Assembly: GCA_039989855.1 (NCBI GenBank)
Contig: JBDXGZ010000001.1
Span: forward strand, 124,001-188,000
Origin: CALFVT01 sp039989855
GTDB taxonomy: Bacteria; Pseudomonadota; Alphaproteobacteria; Caulobacterales; Maricaulaceae
Direction: 5' to 3'
Length of the DNA: 64,000 nucleotides
Both the position numbers and the translations under genes were made by a program. Below the pieces are notes generated by a model. It did no database searches. It was given only the letters and a program-made list of their open reading frames with translations, and was not told the origin of the DNA. Positions 8,691 to 16,764 of this stretch are shown one piece after another (within the stretch, counting starts at the first letter, position 1; the number at the start of each line of letters is the position of its first letter).

Positions 8691-9155
8691 ATGACCTTTG
8701 GGGAGACATATCAAATCAGGCGCGGTGAGACAGGGGACGCGGAAATTATTCATGACCTCGTTCATGCGGCTTACGCTAAATGGGTGCCGTTGATTGGACG
8801 TAACCCTTTGCCGATGGATGTTGACTACCGCGAGGCGCTGACACGTCACCGTTTTGATTTGCTCCACCATAATGGAAAACTCGTCGGATTGATTGAGACA
8901 CGGGATGCGGAGGATTGCCTGTTCCTCGAAAACCTCTGCATTGCCCCAAAGGCGCAGCGGCAAGGATTAGGACAGAGGCTCTTGGCCCGTGTTGAAGAGA
9001 TAGCCCGTGAGGGCGGCCACAGGCGCATAAGGCTTGATACGAATAAATTGTTCACAGGTAATGTCGCGCTATATCTACGCACAGGATATATTACGGAATG
9101 GGAGAAGCCCGTTACAGGCGGTATCCATGTACGAATGTGTAAGCGGCTGGGGTGA
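8691..9155 (+). CDS. GNAT family N-acetyltransferase
   Basis: A 154-residue GCN5-related acetyltransferase. The acetyl-CoA pyrophosphate loop is visible as LCIAPKAQRQGLGQRLL (motif A, Q/RxxGxG/A), followed by the usual RIRLDTNKLFTGNVALYLRTGY. The acceptor cannot be predicted. It lies 23 bases after the DUF885 gene, probably in the same transcript, and is convergent with the minus-strand phosphodiesterase gene 14 bases away. No clear terminator separates the two. Confidence 0.85.
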   Translation: MTFGETYQIRRGETGDAEIIHDLVHAAYAKWVPLIGRNPLPMDVDYREALTRHRFDLLHHNGKLVGLIETRDAEDCLFLENLCIAPKAQRQGLGQRLLARVEEIAREGGHRRIRLDTNKLFTGNVALYLRTGYITEWEKPVTGGIHVRMCKRLG

Positions 9156-9169
9156 GGTTTGGTTGCTCT

Positions 9170-9988
9170 CTAACCCTCATCAAACACCTTTTTATCGTCG
9201 ATAAAATACAGATCGATATTATGTTCAGCCTTATGGCGGTTGATGTGGTCCCAATCGACATATGAAAATGTGCTGACCATAAGGCCGTCGGCGTGGTAAT
9301 TATCGACCAGCTCCCTTGTCACCATATTTTGCGGAACGCAGACGGAGCCTTTGGAGGTGATGAGGATATCGCGTAGGCGACCTGATAGGGGGCCGTCAAT
9401 AAACCAACCGCTGCGCTCGCCGTGGATGATCGCCGTGTCAAGACGCGGGACGTGTCCGTCTTTCGCCGTGTGGACAATATGTTTTTTACGGATAGAGGCG
9501 TCAGGGTTTTGACACCAATGGCTGAGGCAGAGCGGAATCTCTGGAGCGATTTCGTGCATGGTGTAAAGCACATTGGGAACCCATGTTACATAATGCACGC
9601 GCGATTGTAAGCGGTGCAAGCAGACGAGGGCGTGGATAGCTTCTTCAAAGCCGCCGTCTTTAATATCAATCAAGAGTGTCGTTGTGCTGTTTTTATGGGC
9701 CGCAATCGCGGCAAACAAAGCGTCAGCCGTTGGCATATAGGTGAACGTCCCACCGAGGGTTTTATAGTCGCTGGCTTTGTGGTGGGCGAGGTGACGGTGC
9801 GCACCTATTTTGTCGGGCGCGGCTTCGTCGTGGTAAATCATCGGAGTTCCGCAAGCGGCGACTCGGATGTCGAACTCCACATAGGCGACTCCGAAATCAA
9901 GGGCGGCGTTTAATCCGTCTATGGTATTTTCGCGTTTTGAAAATCCACGGAATCGATGAGAGATGAGGGCTGTCTTTAAATTTGTCAT
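9170..9988 (-). CDS. glycerophosphodiester phosphodiesterase family protein
   Basis: 272-residue GDPD-family TIM-barrel enzyme, expected to hydrolyse deacylated phospholipids to glycerol 3-phosphate and an alcohol. Visible motifs are the N-terminal ISHRFRGFSKRENTIDG (catalytic His and the ENT segment), YVEFDIRVAACGTPMIYHDE (metal-binding Glu/Asp and second catalytic His) and LLIDIKDG. No signal peptide is seen, so a cytoplasmic, UgpQ-like location is likely. The exact substrate is unknown. First gene on the minus strand, convergent with the GNAT gene. Confidence 0.85.
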   Translation of the reverse strand: MTNLKTALISHRFRGFSKRENTIDGLNAALDFGVAYVEFDIRVAACGTPMIYHDEAAPDKIGAHRHLAHHKASDYKTLGGTFTYMPTADALFAAIAAHKNSTTTLLIDIKDGGFEEAIHALVCLHRLQSRVHYVTWVPNVLYTMHEIAPEIPLCLSHWCQNPDASIRKKHIVHTAKDGHVPRLDTAIIHGERSGWFIDGPLSGRLRDILITSKGSVCVPQNMVTRELVDNYHADGLMVSTFSYVDWDHINRHKAEHNIDLYFIDDKKVFDEG

Positions 9989-10034
9989 AATTTGACAATA
10001 AAGGGTTTAGGCGGGGCTGTCAGCAATCAATCAC

Positions 10035-10496
10035 TTATGAGCCGTAACTTTGAACGTCTTCAAAGGCGCTACCACGCTCTTCATCATTAAACTTTTTTCG
10101 TCTTGGAATGCTAAATCCACCCAAGACGACATTGCCACCTTCGCTATGGATGACAAGGCTCTTGTAATCGCTGATATTTACCTCAGTGGGAACAATGTAA
10201 TATTGGAAGCCTTCACTAGATTTAAGCGGCGCAAGGTCAATATATTCACCAAAATCTGTGGCTTTTTTAAATGACCGTAAGGATTGTTTTGTCAGCACAA
10301 GTTTCAAGTTAGGAGCAGATTCTGTTTTAAATGCCTTATCGAAACCGATGATTTGTTGGTCTTGAACGATAGCGAGTGTCCAAGACCCTTTTATTTTTTG
10401 GGTCGTTTTTTTAAACGTCCCTTTACCTGTTAAAGCTGATGCATTGGCCGCAAGCGCAAAGACAGCGAGAGTGGGAATGATGAGCTTCTTAATCAT
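10035..10496 (-). CDS. DM13 domain protein lacking the conserved cysteine (paralogue of the next gene)
   Basis: 153 residues with a Sec signal peptide (IPTLAVFALAANASA) followed by a single DM13 domain (GTFKKTTQKIKGSWTL to VVLGGFSIP). DM13 domains are beta-rich modules proposed to act in electron transfer through one nearly invariant cysteine. In this copy the residue at that place is Ser118 (VIHSEGG), whereas the adjacent paralogue has Cys118. Both proteins end in SYGS and align almost without gaps over the domain, so they come from a tandem duplication. A more charged tail (RRKKFNDEER) is unique to this copy. The genes are 38 bases apart and likely one transcript. Confidence 0.75.
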   Translation of the reverse strand: MIKKLIIPTLAVFALAANASALTGKGTFKKTTQKIKGSWTLAIVQDQQIIGFDKAFKTESAPNLKLVLTKQSLRSFKKATDFGEYIDLAPLKSSEGFQYYIVPTEVNISDYKSLVIHSEGGNVVLGGFSIPRRKKFNDEERGSAFEDVQSYGS

Positions 10497-10534
10497 GAGA
10501 GACTTTCAGGTAAGAGAGTTTGCTTTAACGTACC

Positions 10535-10966
10535 TTATGAGCCGTAAGAAACCTCTTCAGCTGCGTCGTCTTCAGGGATGTCAAATCCGCCCCAAAGCTT
10601 GTTATACTGCTCACAGTGAATCAGGATGCTTTCATAATCGTCAAGGTTGACGCCTTCAGGTAGGACAAATTCCTGCTGACCTTTGTTTGAGTCGAGGAGG
10701 CCTAGGCTTAACGGTGCGTCAAACGTCGGACTCTTAGATAGATTATCGACTGTCTTCTTAGAGAGGAATAATTTTAGATCAGGTCCATTTTTTGTTTTGA
10801 AGTCATCATTAAAGCGAATGACCTGTTGGCCGTCGACTTCAGTTAGAGTCCAAGACCCTTTGATCTTAAAGCTTTTTTTCTCAAATGTGCCTGTTTGATC
10901 GGCGGCGAATGCATTACCTGCTAAAACAAGAGCGGCAACGAGTGGTAGTGTTAATCTTTTCAACAT
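10535..10966 (-). CDS. DM13 domain protein, exported
   Basis: 143 residues with signal peptide LTLPLVAALVLAGNAFA and one DM13 domain. The domain shows GTFEKKSFKIKGSWTL, GPDLKLFLS, FVLPEGVNLDDYESI and IHCEQYNKLWGGFDI, which contains the conserved cysteine (Cys118). The frame is open upstream to 11170, but the ATG at 10966 has AAAGG seven bases before it and begins the signal peptide. It probably acts in the periplasm; the redox role is a family hypothesis, not shown here. Upstream copy of the tandem pair. Confidence 0.8.
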   Translation of the reverse strand: MLKRLTLPLVAALVLAGNAFAADQTGTFEKKSFKIKGSWTLTEVDGQQVIRFNDDFKTKNGPDLKLFLSKKTVDNLSKSPTFDAPLSLGLLDSNKGQQEFVLPEGVNLDDYESILIHCEQYNKLWGGFDIPEDDAAEEVSYGS

Positions 10967-11132
10967 GGTGTAACCTTTTAGTTGATATTTAAGTTGATGG
11001 ACATGTAGCAGGTTTTTAGTAACTGTTAAATGAATTGGGTGTGAACGATGAGAAGAAAATTTGTGATATCGTGTGAACACTTTTGTGATTACAAAGTTGA
11101 CCTTGAATCGGCGTCTCTGCAAATCATATTTG

Positions 11133-13571
11133 CTAATAGCAGTGCCAGCAGGTCTCAAGCTGACCGTCACCTATCCCGTTTTGGCCAATGGGGCCACCGG
11201 GAGGTAATGTCTTAGGCGGCGTGAGAACAGACTTTGGTGCGGCCTCTTGGTTGAGGTGCGCCTCGATTTTGGTCACGAGCCAAAGGCCATGACCCGAATT
11301 TTTCGCACGTAAATCTGTTTGTATTTGGCGAAGAACGGCATCTGTTCGGGCTTTGACACCCGGCGTGGCTTGATTATGATTACCAAGTTCCATCAGAGCG
11401 AAGGCAAAACGAGCTTGAATAGCTTTTGCAATTTCGGCTTCGCGGCCTGATTGCGCGGGACTCATAACATTTCGGCGCGTGATTTGCAGCATATCCATAA
11501 AGCCAAGGTTTCGCGCGTCGCGACGTTTAAATTCAACCAATCGGGCGGCACGTTGTGGGTGCAGCAAGGCATCAAAACTTATATCTGCCGCCGTGTCAGC
11601 CGCGGCTGTTACGTCAAAGGCGGGATAGGCTGTTGGGCGAAACCGCTCCCGGTCATTATCAGCGAAAGACCACGATATGAGTGTGGGGCCCAGCAGGTCT
11701 AGCGTTGCATCTGGTATATCGAGCGCTTTGGGATCAAGCGTTTTTAAAACGGTCTGTAAGGCTCTGCGCTGCGTAGCGGCATCGACTATCTGCATAGCAG
11801 GCTGCCCATCTCCTGCGAGTGAGTAGTTGAAACCCATACCTCCAATGAGCTTTGAGGCGGCCGCTGTTTGGTAACGGTGGTAAAGATAAATCGGTACTAT
11901 CACATTGTTTAAATCAGAGAGCGGTTGTCCTTTGACAAGTCTGTCCGTGCCGAAGTTTTCAAGCGCATGCGCCCTAACTCGGAGGGCGTCATTTAATCCC
12001 GCTATTGGGTCGGCGCGGTTATCCCAAACACTGGCCTTGGGATGCGCCGTACCAACGCCGCGCGCATCGCGGTCCGACACAAAGACAAGTCCGTCCGATA
12101 AGGCGCTTTGAATAAGAGCTTCGCGTCCCGCCGCATCACTTTGACTATATAACCATGTGGCCGCGAATTTATCCCATGGACCAACTCCGACGCCGTAAGT
12201 GTTTGAAAAATCAATCTCGCCATTTGTGACGCGTACATCAGGCGCAGGGTAATCCATAACGCTGCCTTTACCGTAGGAACTCGCAGCAAAATTATGTGCA
12301 AAGCCGAGGGCGTGCCCCACTTCATGGGCGGAGAGTTGCCGAATACGGTCAAGGGCCAGCTCGATCGGGTCATCGTCGTCACCGCTTCCTGTCTTTGCTG
12401 TCCCCGATAGGCCTTCAAAGATCATACGGTCTTGGCGAACGCGTAAGCTGCCGAGATTGACGTGGCCTTTCAGCATTTCGCCTGTGCGCGGATCAGAGAC
12501 ACCGCCTCCGTAGCTCCAACCTCGTGTTTGGCGGTGTACCCATTGCACGACATTATAACGAATATCGAGGGGGTGAGCCTCTTCGGGTAAAACCTCCACG
12601 CGGTAACCGTCAGGGAAGCCTGCGGCGGCGAAAGCGTCTTCCCACCAGCGCGCTCCGTCGAGCAATGCGCCTTTAATCGGTTCTGGCGCCCCGCTATCAA
12701 TGTAAAACACGATGGGCTTTATGGTTTCGCCTAGATCGTTTTTATCGAGGCGGTATCGCCGTGCTAACCGCGTCTCAATCGGCGCGTCAAGGGCCGCAGA
12801 GTAATCATAATAGACGCGCTCAATCACACCCGCGCGGGGGTCGGATTTTAGCGGCGTGTAGCCGTCTTCGGGGAGTCGGGCGAAAGAATGGTGCTGGATT
12901 AGCGTCGGTGTGTTGCTATTGGCTGCCGTTGTCGCCACTTCCGTTCCAGGGTCAGCAGAGGTGAGGGTAAAGAATACATCCATTTCGACATTATCAGGAA
13001 AGGCAAAGACATTCTTTGTGTCGACCAATGTGCGGTCAGCTGCAATTTTAAAGCTGCCTTGTTTCGCATCTTTTAAATATTGAACCAACCCTAAGATGTC
13101 AGAGGTCAGGAAATCAGTCAAGTCAATCACAAGACCGCCTTTGGTGCTTTTTACATCCGCACTGGCGATAAATGAGGTAGCAAAGCTTTCGCGTACCGCC
13201 CGTTCTTCGAGGGGGTTTTCGGGGTTGGCCCGATAGGTCAGGTTTTCTTGCTCGATGATGATCTTATTGCCCAATTTGCGAAAGGCAATGATGGCGCCGC
13301 CAGTCCCCCAGCCACGGTCGAGACCGACAGGGTTGGATCCAAGCCCGCCTGTTAGCCGCGCCGTATGTATAAGACGGAGTGATACGCCTGAGGCATCGGC
13401 CTCGGGGAGTTTTGCTAAAACACGGTTTTTATTTTTATCAATATAAAGATCAATAAAGCCCGCGCGGTGTTCTAGCCCTGCGAGAACATCATTATCTCCT
13501 GTTTTTGACCCGTTAGCCGCTTGGCAACTCATCAGCAAGGTGGACAAAAGAATAAGAAAAAACATACGCAT
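11133..13571 (-). CDS. zinc-dependent metalloprotease lipoprotein (DUF5117/DUF4953 type)
   Basis: A large (812 residues) predicted periplasmic or outer-membrane protease. The signal peptide ends in a lipobox (LLMSC). The zinc site is HEVGHALGFAHNF, an extended HExxHxxGxxH motif of the metzincin kind, preceded by a region with GWSYGGGVSDPRTGEMLKG that is typical of this family. The C-terminal third is helical. The frame is open to 13634, but the ATG at 13571 has AGGAG seven bases upstream and starts the signal peptide. The C-terminus ends in CWHCY, an unusual CxxC pair. Natural substrates of the family are unknown. It is divergent from nuoA, with a 448-base gap between them. Confidence 0.85.
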   Translation of the reverse strand: MRMFFLILLSTLLMSCQAANGSKTGDNDVLAGLEHRAGFIDLYIDKNKNRVLAKLPEADASGVSLRLIHTARLTGGLGSNPVGLDRGWGTGGAIIAFRKLGNKIIIEQENLTYRANPENPLEERAVRESFATSFIASADVKSTKGGLVIDLTDFLTSDILGLVQYLKDAKQGSFKIAADRTLVDTKNVFAFPDNVEMDVFFTLTSADPGTEVATTAANSNTPTLIQHHSFARLPEDGYTPLKSDPRAGVIERVYYDYSAALDAPIETRLARRYRLDKNDLGETIKPIVFYIDSGAPEPIKGALLDGARWWEDAFAAAGFPDGYRVEVLPEEAHPLDIRYNVVQWVHRQTRGWSYGGGVSDPRTGEMLKGHVNLGSLRVRQDRMIFEGLSGTAKTGSGDDDDPIELALDRIRQLSAHEVGHALGFAHNFAASSYGKGSVMDYPAPDVRVTNGEIDFSNTYGVGVGPWDKFAATWLYSQSDAAGREALIQSALSDGLVFVSDRDARGVGTAHPKASVWDNRADPIAGLNDALRVRAHALENFGTDRLVKGQPLSDLNNVIVPIYLYHRYQTAAASKLIGGMGFNYSLAGDGQPAMQIVDAATQRRALQTVLKTLDPKALDIPDATLDLLGPTLISWSFADNDRERFRPTAYPAFDVTAAADTAADISFDALLHPQRAARLVEFKRRDARNLGFMDMLQITRRNVMSPAQSGREAEIAKAIQARFAFALMELGNHNQATPGVKARTDAVLRQIQTDLRAKNSGHGLWLVTKIEAHLNQEAAPKSVLTPPKTLPPGGPIGQNGIGDGQLETCWHCY

Positions 13572-13860
13572 GGTGGATCTCCTAGTTGCGTAAACTATAA
13601 AGAGCATAAGCCGCACCGTAAACGGGTAAGTCAAAGCTCATTTGGGAGTCTATTTCCAATTTGCCCCGTATTTATATAAGTCTAGTAGAGCCATATTGGG
13701 GTGAGCGTTGCGAATGTGTCATAATTTATCCTTTTGGTAGTCACGCAAAGGGCGATTTATCTTGGCATCAATCAACTTAAGGTTTTTATTTAACGTCGTG
13801 GAGGGATATATTGCGTGTTGACGATATGCGTTAACTAGCTCCACGCCGCCGCAGGTGCTG

Positions 13861-13888
13861 TTGCGAGTTAGTCGCAAATAAATATGCT
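13861..13888 (+). promoter_or_regulatory. possible nuo promoter overlapping an inverted repeat
   Basis: TTGCGA (13861-13866) and TCGCAA (13872-13877) form a perfect 6-bp inverted repeat with a five-base gap, the size of a dimer operator. The left arm could also be a -35 box: TATGCT lies 16 bases downstream (13883-13888) and would be a -10 box with four of six consensus bases. A start here would give a nuoA leader of roughly 125 bases. The repeat is seen directly; the promoter reading is inference. Confidence 0.35.
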
Positions 13889-13942
13889 CTTATGTGCTGA
13901 TTATTAGTGCATTAAGCGTTGCTTTTTAAAAGGGAGCTAACT

Positions 13943-13989
13943 AGGTTCCGCCCGTAAATGGAACTTACGTAAAAAGACTCGTTTTTACG
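13943..13989 (+). other. two tandem hairpins in the nuo leader
   Basis: Hairpin 1: AGGTTCC (13943-13949) with GGAACTT (13960-13966), seven pairs including one G-U, ten-base loop. Hairpin 2: CGTAAAAA (13968-13975) with TTTTTACG (13982-13989), eight perfect pairs, six-base loop containing a GACTC (GANTC, CcrM-type) site. One base separates them and no T-run follows, so they are not an ordinary terminator. They lie 31-77 bases before nuoA and may be a structured mRNA leader. I do not recognise a riboswitch class. Confidence 0.45.
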
Positions 13990-14019
13990 GCAACCGCATC
14001 GAGTAAGGGAACACGGATA

Positions 14020-14385
14020 ATGTCCGACTTTCTTCTAGCTTATTTACCTATACTTATTCTTTTTGGAATCGCGCTCGCATTGTCGTTGCTATTCCTCGTC
14101 GCGGCGAAGATTATGGCTCCATCATCTGGCGATACAGAGAAGCTCTCGACTTATGAGTGCGGCTTTAACGCCTTTGACGATAGCCGCATGAAATTTGACG
14201 TGCAGTTTTACCTCGTCGCGATTCTATTCATTATATTTGATCTCGAAATTGCTTTCCTCTTTCCTTACGCTGTGTCGCTCGACAAAGTTGGCGTTTATGG
14301 CTGGGCAGTTGTGATGATCTTCCTCTCAGAGTTGATCTGGGGACTTTACTACGCATGGAAAAAAGGCGCGTTGGACTGGCAGTAG
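14020..14385 (+). CDS. nuoA: NADH-quinone oxidoreductase subunit A
   Basis: Small membrane subunit (121 residues, three transmembrane helices) of complex I, sitting near the quinone cavity beside NuoH, J and K. The cytoplasmic loop YECGFNAFDDSRMKFDVQFYLVAILFI is the family signature and includes the conserved cysteine. First gene of the nuo operon; AAGGGA lies before the ATG. The upstream leader carries an inverted repeat and hairpins. Confidence 0.96.
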   Translation: MSDFLLAYLPILILFGIALALSLLFLVAAKIMAPSSGDTEKLSTYECGFNAFDDSRMKFDVQFYLVAILFIIFDLEIAFLFPYAVSLDKVGVYGWAVVMIFLSELIWGLYYAWKKGALDWQ

Positions 14386-14400
14386 CCAGATACGCGGAGA

Positions 14401-14973
14401 TTGACTATGGCCAATGATATTCTAACAGCAGGAAGCGGCGCGAGAGACCTCGGCACGCCCGCATATGATGCTAAGAAACATGATCCGTTTTTTGATGGTC
14501 TGTCTGACCAACTTGCGGATAAGGGCTTTATTACCGCCTCTGCGGATGATTTGATTACGTGGGCCAGGACAGGCTCTCTGATGTGGATGACATTTGGTCT
14601 CGCGTGTTGCGCAGTTGAGATGATGCAGGCCTCTATGCCGCGTTACGACGTGGAGCGCTTTGGTTTTGCTCCGCGCGCTTCCCCACGCCAATCTGACGTG
14701 ATGATCGTGGCGGGAACGCTAACCAATAAAATGGCCCCTGCGCTCCGCAAGGTCTATGACCAAATGCCGAACCCGCGCTACGTGATCTCTATGGGCTCAT
14801 GCGCGAATGGCGGCGGCTATTATCACTATTCTTATAGTGTCGTGCGCGGGTGTGACCGCATTGTCCCTGTCGATATATATGTACCGGGCTGCCCGCCCAC
14901 CGCAGAAGCTTTGGTTTACGGTATTCTTCAACTCCAGAAGAAAATTCGCCGCGAAGGGAATATAGAGCGTTAA
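14401..14973 (+). CDS. nuoB: NADH-quinone oxidoreductase subunit B
   Basis: Peripheral-arm subunit that holds cluster N2, the last Fe-S centre before ubiquinone. Cluster ligands are visible in GLACCAVEMM, GSCANGGGYYHYSYSVVRGCD and VPGCPPTAEAL. 190 residues; the N-terminal extension of about 50 residues before the core is common in alphaproteobacteria. It is 15 bases after nuoA and almost abuts nuoC. Confidence 0.97.
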   Translation: MTMANDILTAGSGARDLGTPAYDAKKHDPFFDGLSDQLADKGFITASADDLITWARTGSLMWMTFGLACCAVEMMQASMPRYDVERFGFAPRASPRQSDVMIVAGTLTNKMAPALRKVYDQMPNPRYVISMGSCANGGGYYHYSYSVVRGCDRIVPVDIYVPGCPPTAEALVYGILQLQKKIRREGNIER

Positions 14974-14974
14974 T

Positions 14975-15568
14975 ATGCAGGACCTTAAAGATCATATCGA
15001 AGCGAGCCTTGGCGACGCGGTTAACTCCGTTGAAATCGCTTTTGGTGAAATGACTGTCAATGCGCGCCGCGCAGAGGTGGTCAAAGTCATTAGCTTTATG
15101 CGCGATGATCCGATTTGTAAGTTCCAACAGCTGATTGATATTGCGGGAGCAGATTATCCCGCGCGCGAACGCCGCTTTGACGTGGTCTATCATATGCTAA
15201 GTATGACCCATAATGCGCGTATCCGCATCAAAGTCACGACGGATGAGGATATTCCTGTCCATTCACTCGTCGGCCTGTTTCCCAATGCGGAATGGTATGA
15301 GCGCGAAGCCTTTGATATGTACGGCATCGCCTTTGATCAGCACCCAGACCTGCGCCGCATCCTAACGGATTACGGTTTTGAAGGCCATCCGCTCCGCAAA
15401 GACTTCCCGCTAACGGGCTTTGTCGAAGTGCGTTACGACGAAGACCGCAAGGCCGTTGTCTATGAGCCTGTCAACTTACCACAAGAATACCGCAGCTTTG
15501 ACTTTATGTCCCCATGGGAAGGCGCGAAATACGTCCTTCCAGGTGACGAGAAGAGCGAGGAGGCGTAA
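14975..15568 (+). CDS. nuoC: NADH-quinone oxidoreductase subunit C
   Basis: 197-residue 30-kDa-type subunit of the connecting module of complex I. The family signature is NAEWYEREAFDMYGIAFDQHPDLRRILTDYGFEGHPLRKDFPLTG. Separate from nuoD, as in most alphaproteobacteria, rather than fused as in E. coli. The final base overlaps the nuoD start (TAATG). Confidence 0.97.
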   Translation: MQDLKDHIEASLGDAVNSVEIAFGEMTVNARRAEVVKVISFMRDDPICKFQQLIDIAGADYPARERRFDVVYHMLSMTHNARIRIKVTTDEDIPVHSLVGLFPNAEWYEREAFDMYGIAFDQHPDLRRILTDYGFEGHPLRKDFPLTGFVEVRYDEDRKAVVYEPVNLPQEYRSFDFMSPWEGAKYVLPGDEKSEEA

Positions 15569-16764
15569 TGGCCACAACTGAAGCTATACTCGAAGGTGAT
15601 GATCGTAATTTCACCATTAATTTCGGCCCGCAGCATCCTGCGGCGCATGGGGTTTTGCGCCTTGTTCTTGAACTTGACGGGGAAATCGTCGAGCGGGTTG
15701 ATCCGCATATTGGCTTGCTGCACCGCGGCACGGAAAAGCTGATCGAGCATAAGACCTATCTGCAAGCGCTACCGTATTTTGACCGCCTTGATTATGTCGC
15801 GCCGATGAATCAAGAACATGCTTATTGCATGGCGATTGAAAAGCTTATGGGCATAGACGTGCCGCGCCGCGCGCAGTTCATTCGTGTGATCTATTCTGAA
15901 ATTGGCCGTATCTTATCGCATATGCTCAATATCACCACCCAAGCGATGGATGTTGGTGCGTTAACGCCGCCTGTTTGGGGCTTTGAAGAGCGCGAAAAGC
16001 TGATGGTGTTTTATGAGCGCGCTTGCGGGTCTCGGATGCACGCGGCTTACTTTCGCCCGGGTGGTGTCCATCAAGACCTCCCGCCTGCGCTGATTAATGA
16101 TCTGCTTAACTGGTGCGATCAATTCCCAGAGAAGCTCCAAGATATTGAGACGCTTTTGACGGAAAACCGTATTTTCAAACAGCGTAATGTCGATATTGGT
16201 GTGGTCTCAAAGCAAGACTGTATGGAGTGGGCCTTTACGGGCGTGCTGCTTCGTGGGTCTGGGGTGCCGTGGGACTTGCGCCGTTCGCAGCCTTATGAAG
16301 TCTATTCCGAGCTCGATTTCAAAATTCCTTTGGGTAAAAACGGCGACTGCTATGACCGCTATGTTTGCCGCGTTGAGGAAATGTATGAGAGCGTTAAGAT
16401 CATGCGCCAATGCCTCGAAATGATGCCAGAAGGCCCTGTCATGTCGACGGATAATAAAACCTCGCCGCCGCGCCGCGGAGAGATGAAACAAAGCATGGAA
16501 GCGCTGATCCATCACTTTAAACTTTATACCGAAGGCTTCAAAGTGCCTGCGGGTGAAGTCTATGCCTGCGTCGAAGCGCCGAAGGGCGAATTTGGTGTCT
16601 ACCTCGTCAGTGATGGCAGTAATAAGCCGTACCGCTGTAAGGTTCGCGCGCCGGGTTTCCCGCATCTCGCGGCGATGAATTATCTAAATAAGGGCCATAT
16701 GCTCGCGGATGTCTCTGCGATCCTCGGTTCGCTCGACATCGTGTTTGGGGAGATTGACCGCTAA
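15568..16764 (+). CDS. nuoD: NADH-quinone oxidoreductase subunit D
   Basis: 49-kDa-type subunit (398 residues), evolutionarily related to the large subunit of NiFe hydrogenases. It forms the ubiquinone head-group pocket together with NuoB. The start region NFGPQHPAAHGVLRLVLELDGE contains the quinone-contacting His, and GLLHRGTEKLIE follows. It overlaps both neighbours by one base, showing tight translational coupling in this part of the operon. Confidence 0.97.
   Translation: MATTEAILEGDDRNFTINFGPQHPAAHGVLRLVLELDGEIVERVDPHIGLLHRGTEKLIEHKTYLQALPYFDRLDYVAPMNQEHAYCMAIEKLMGIDVPRRAQFIRVIYSEIGRILSHMLNITTQAMDVGALTPPVWGFEEREKLMVFYERACGSRMHAAYFRPGGVHQDLPPALINDLLNWCDQFPEKLQDIETLLTENRIFKQRNVDIGVVSKQDCMEWAFTGVLLRGSGVPWDLRRSQPYEVYSELDFKIPLGKNGDCYDRYVCRVEEMYESVKIMRQCLEMMPEGPVMSTDNKTSPPRRGEMKQSMEALIHHFKLYTEGFKVPAGEVYACVEAPKGEFGVYLVSDGSNKPYRCKVRAPGFPHLAAMNYLNKGHMLADVSAILGSLDIVFGEIDR

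Larger units (their letters stand above)
13572..14019 (+). other. long gene-free region between the metalloprotease and nuoA
   Basis: I see no ORF longer than about ten codons with a ribosome binding site here. The left part must contain the promoter of the minus-strand metalloprotease. The right part contains an inverted repeat with a possible promoter (13861-13888) and two tandem hairpins (13943-13989) before nuoA, followed by AAGGGA ahead of the nuoA start. No tRNA or terminator is visible. Confidence 0.6.

Noticed and set aside
13946..13964. GTTC and GAAC in the nuo leader as a LexA site
   Set aside because: Spacing is 12 bases and the pair is better explained as the stem of a hairpin.
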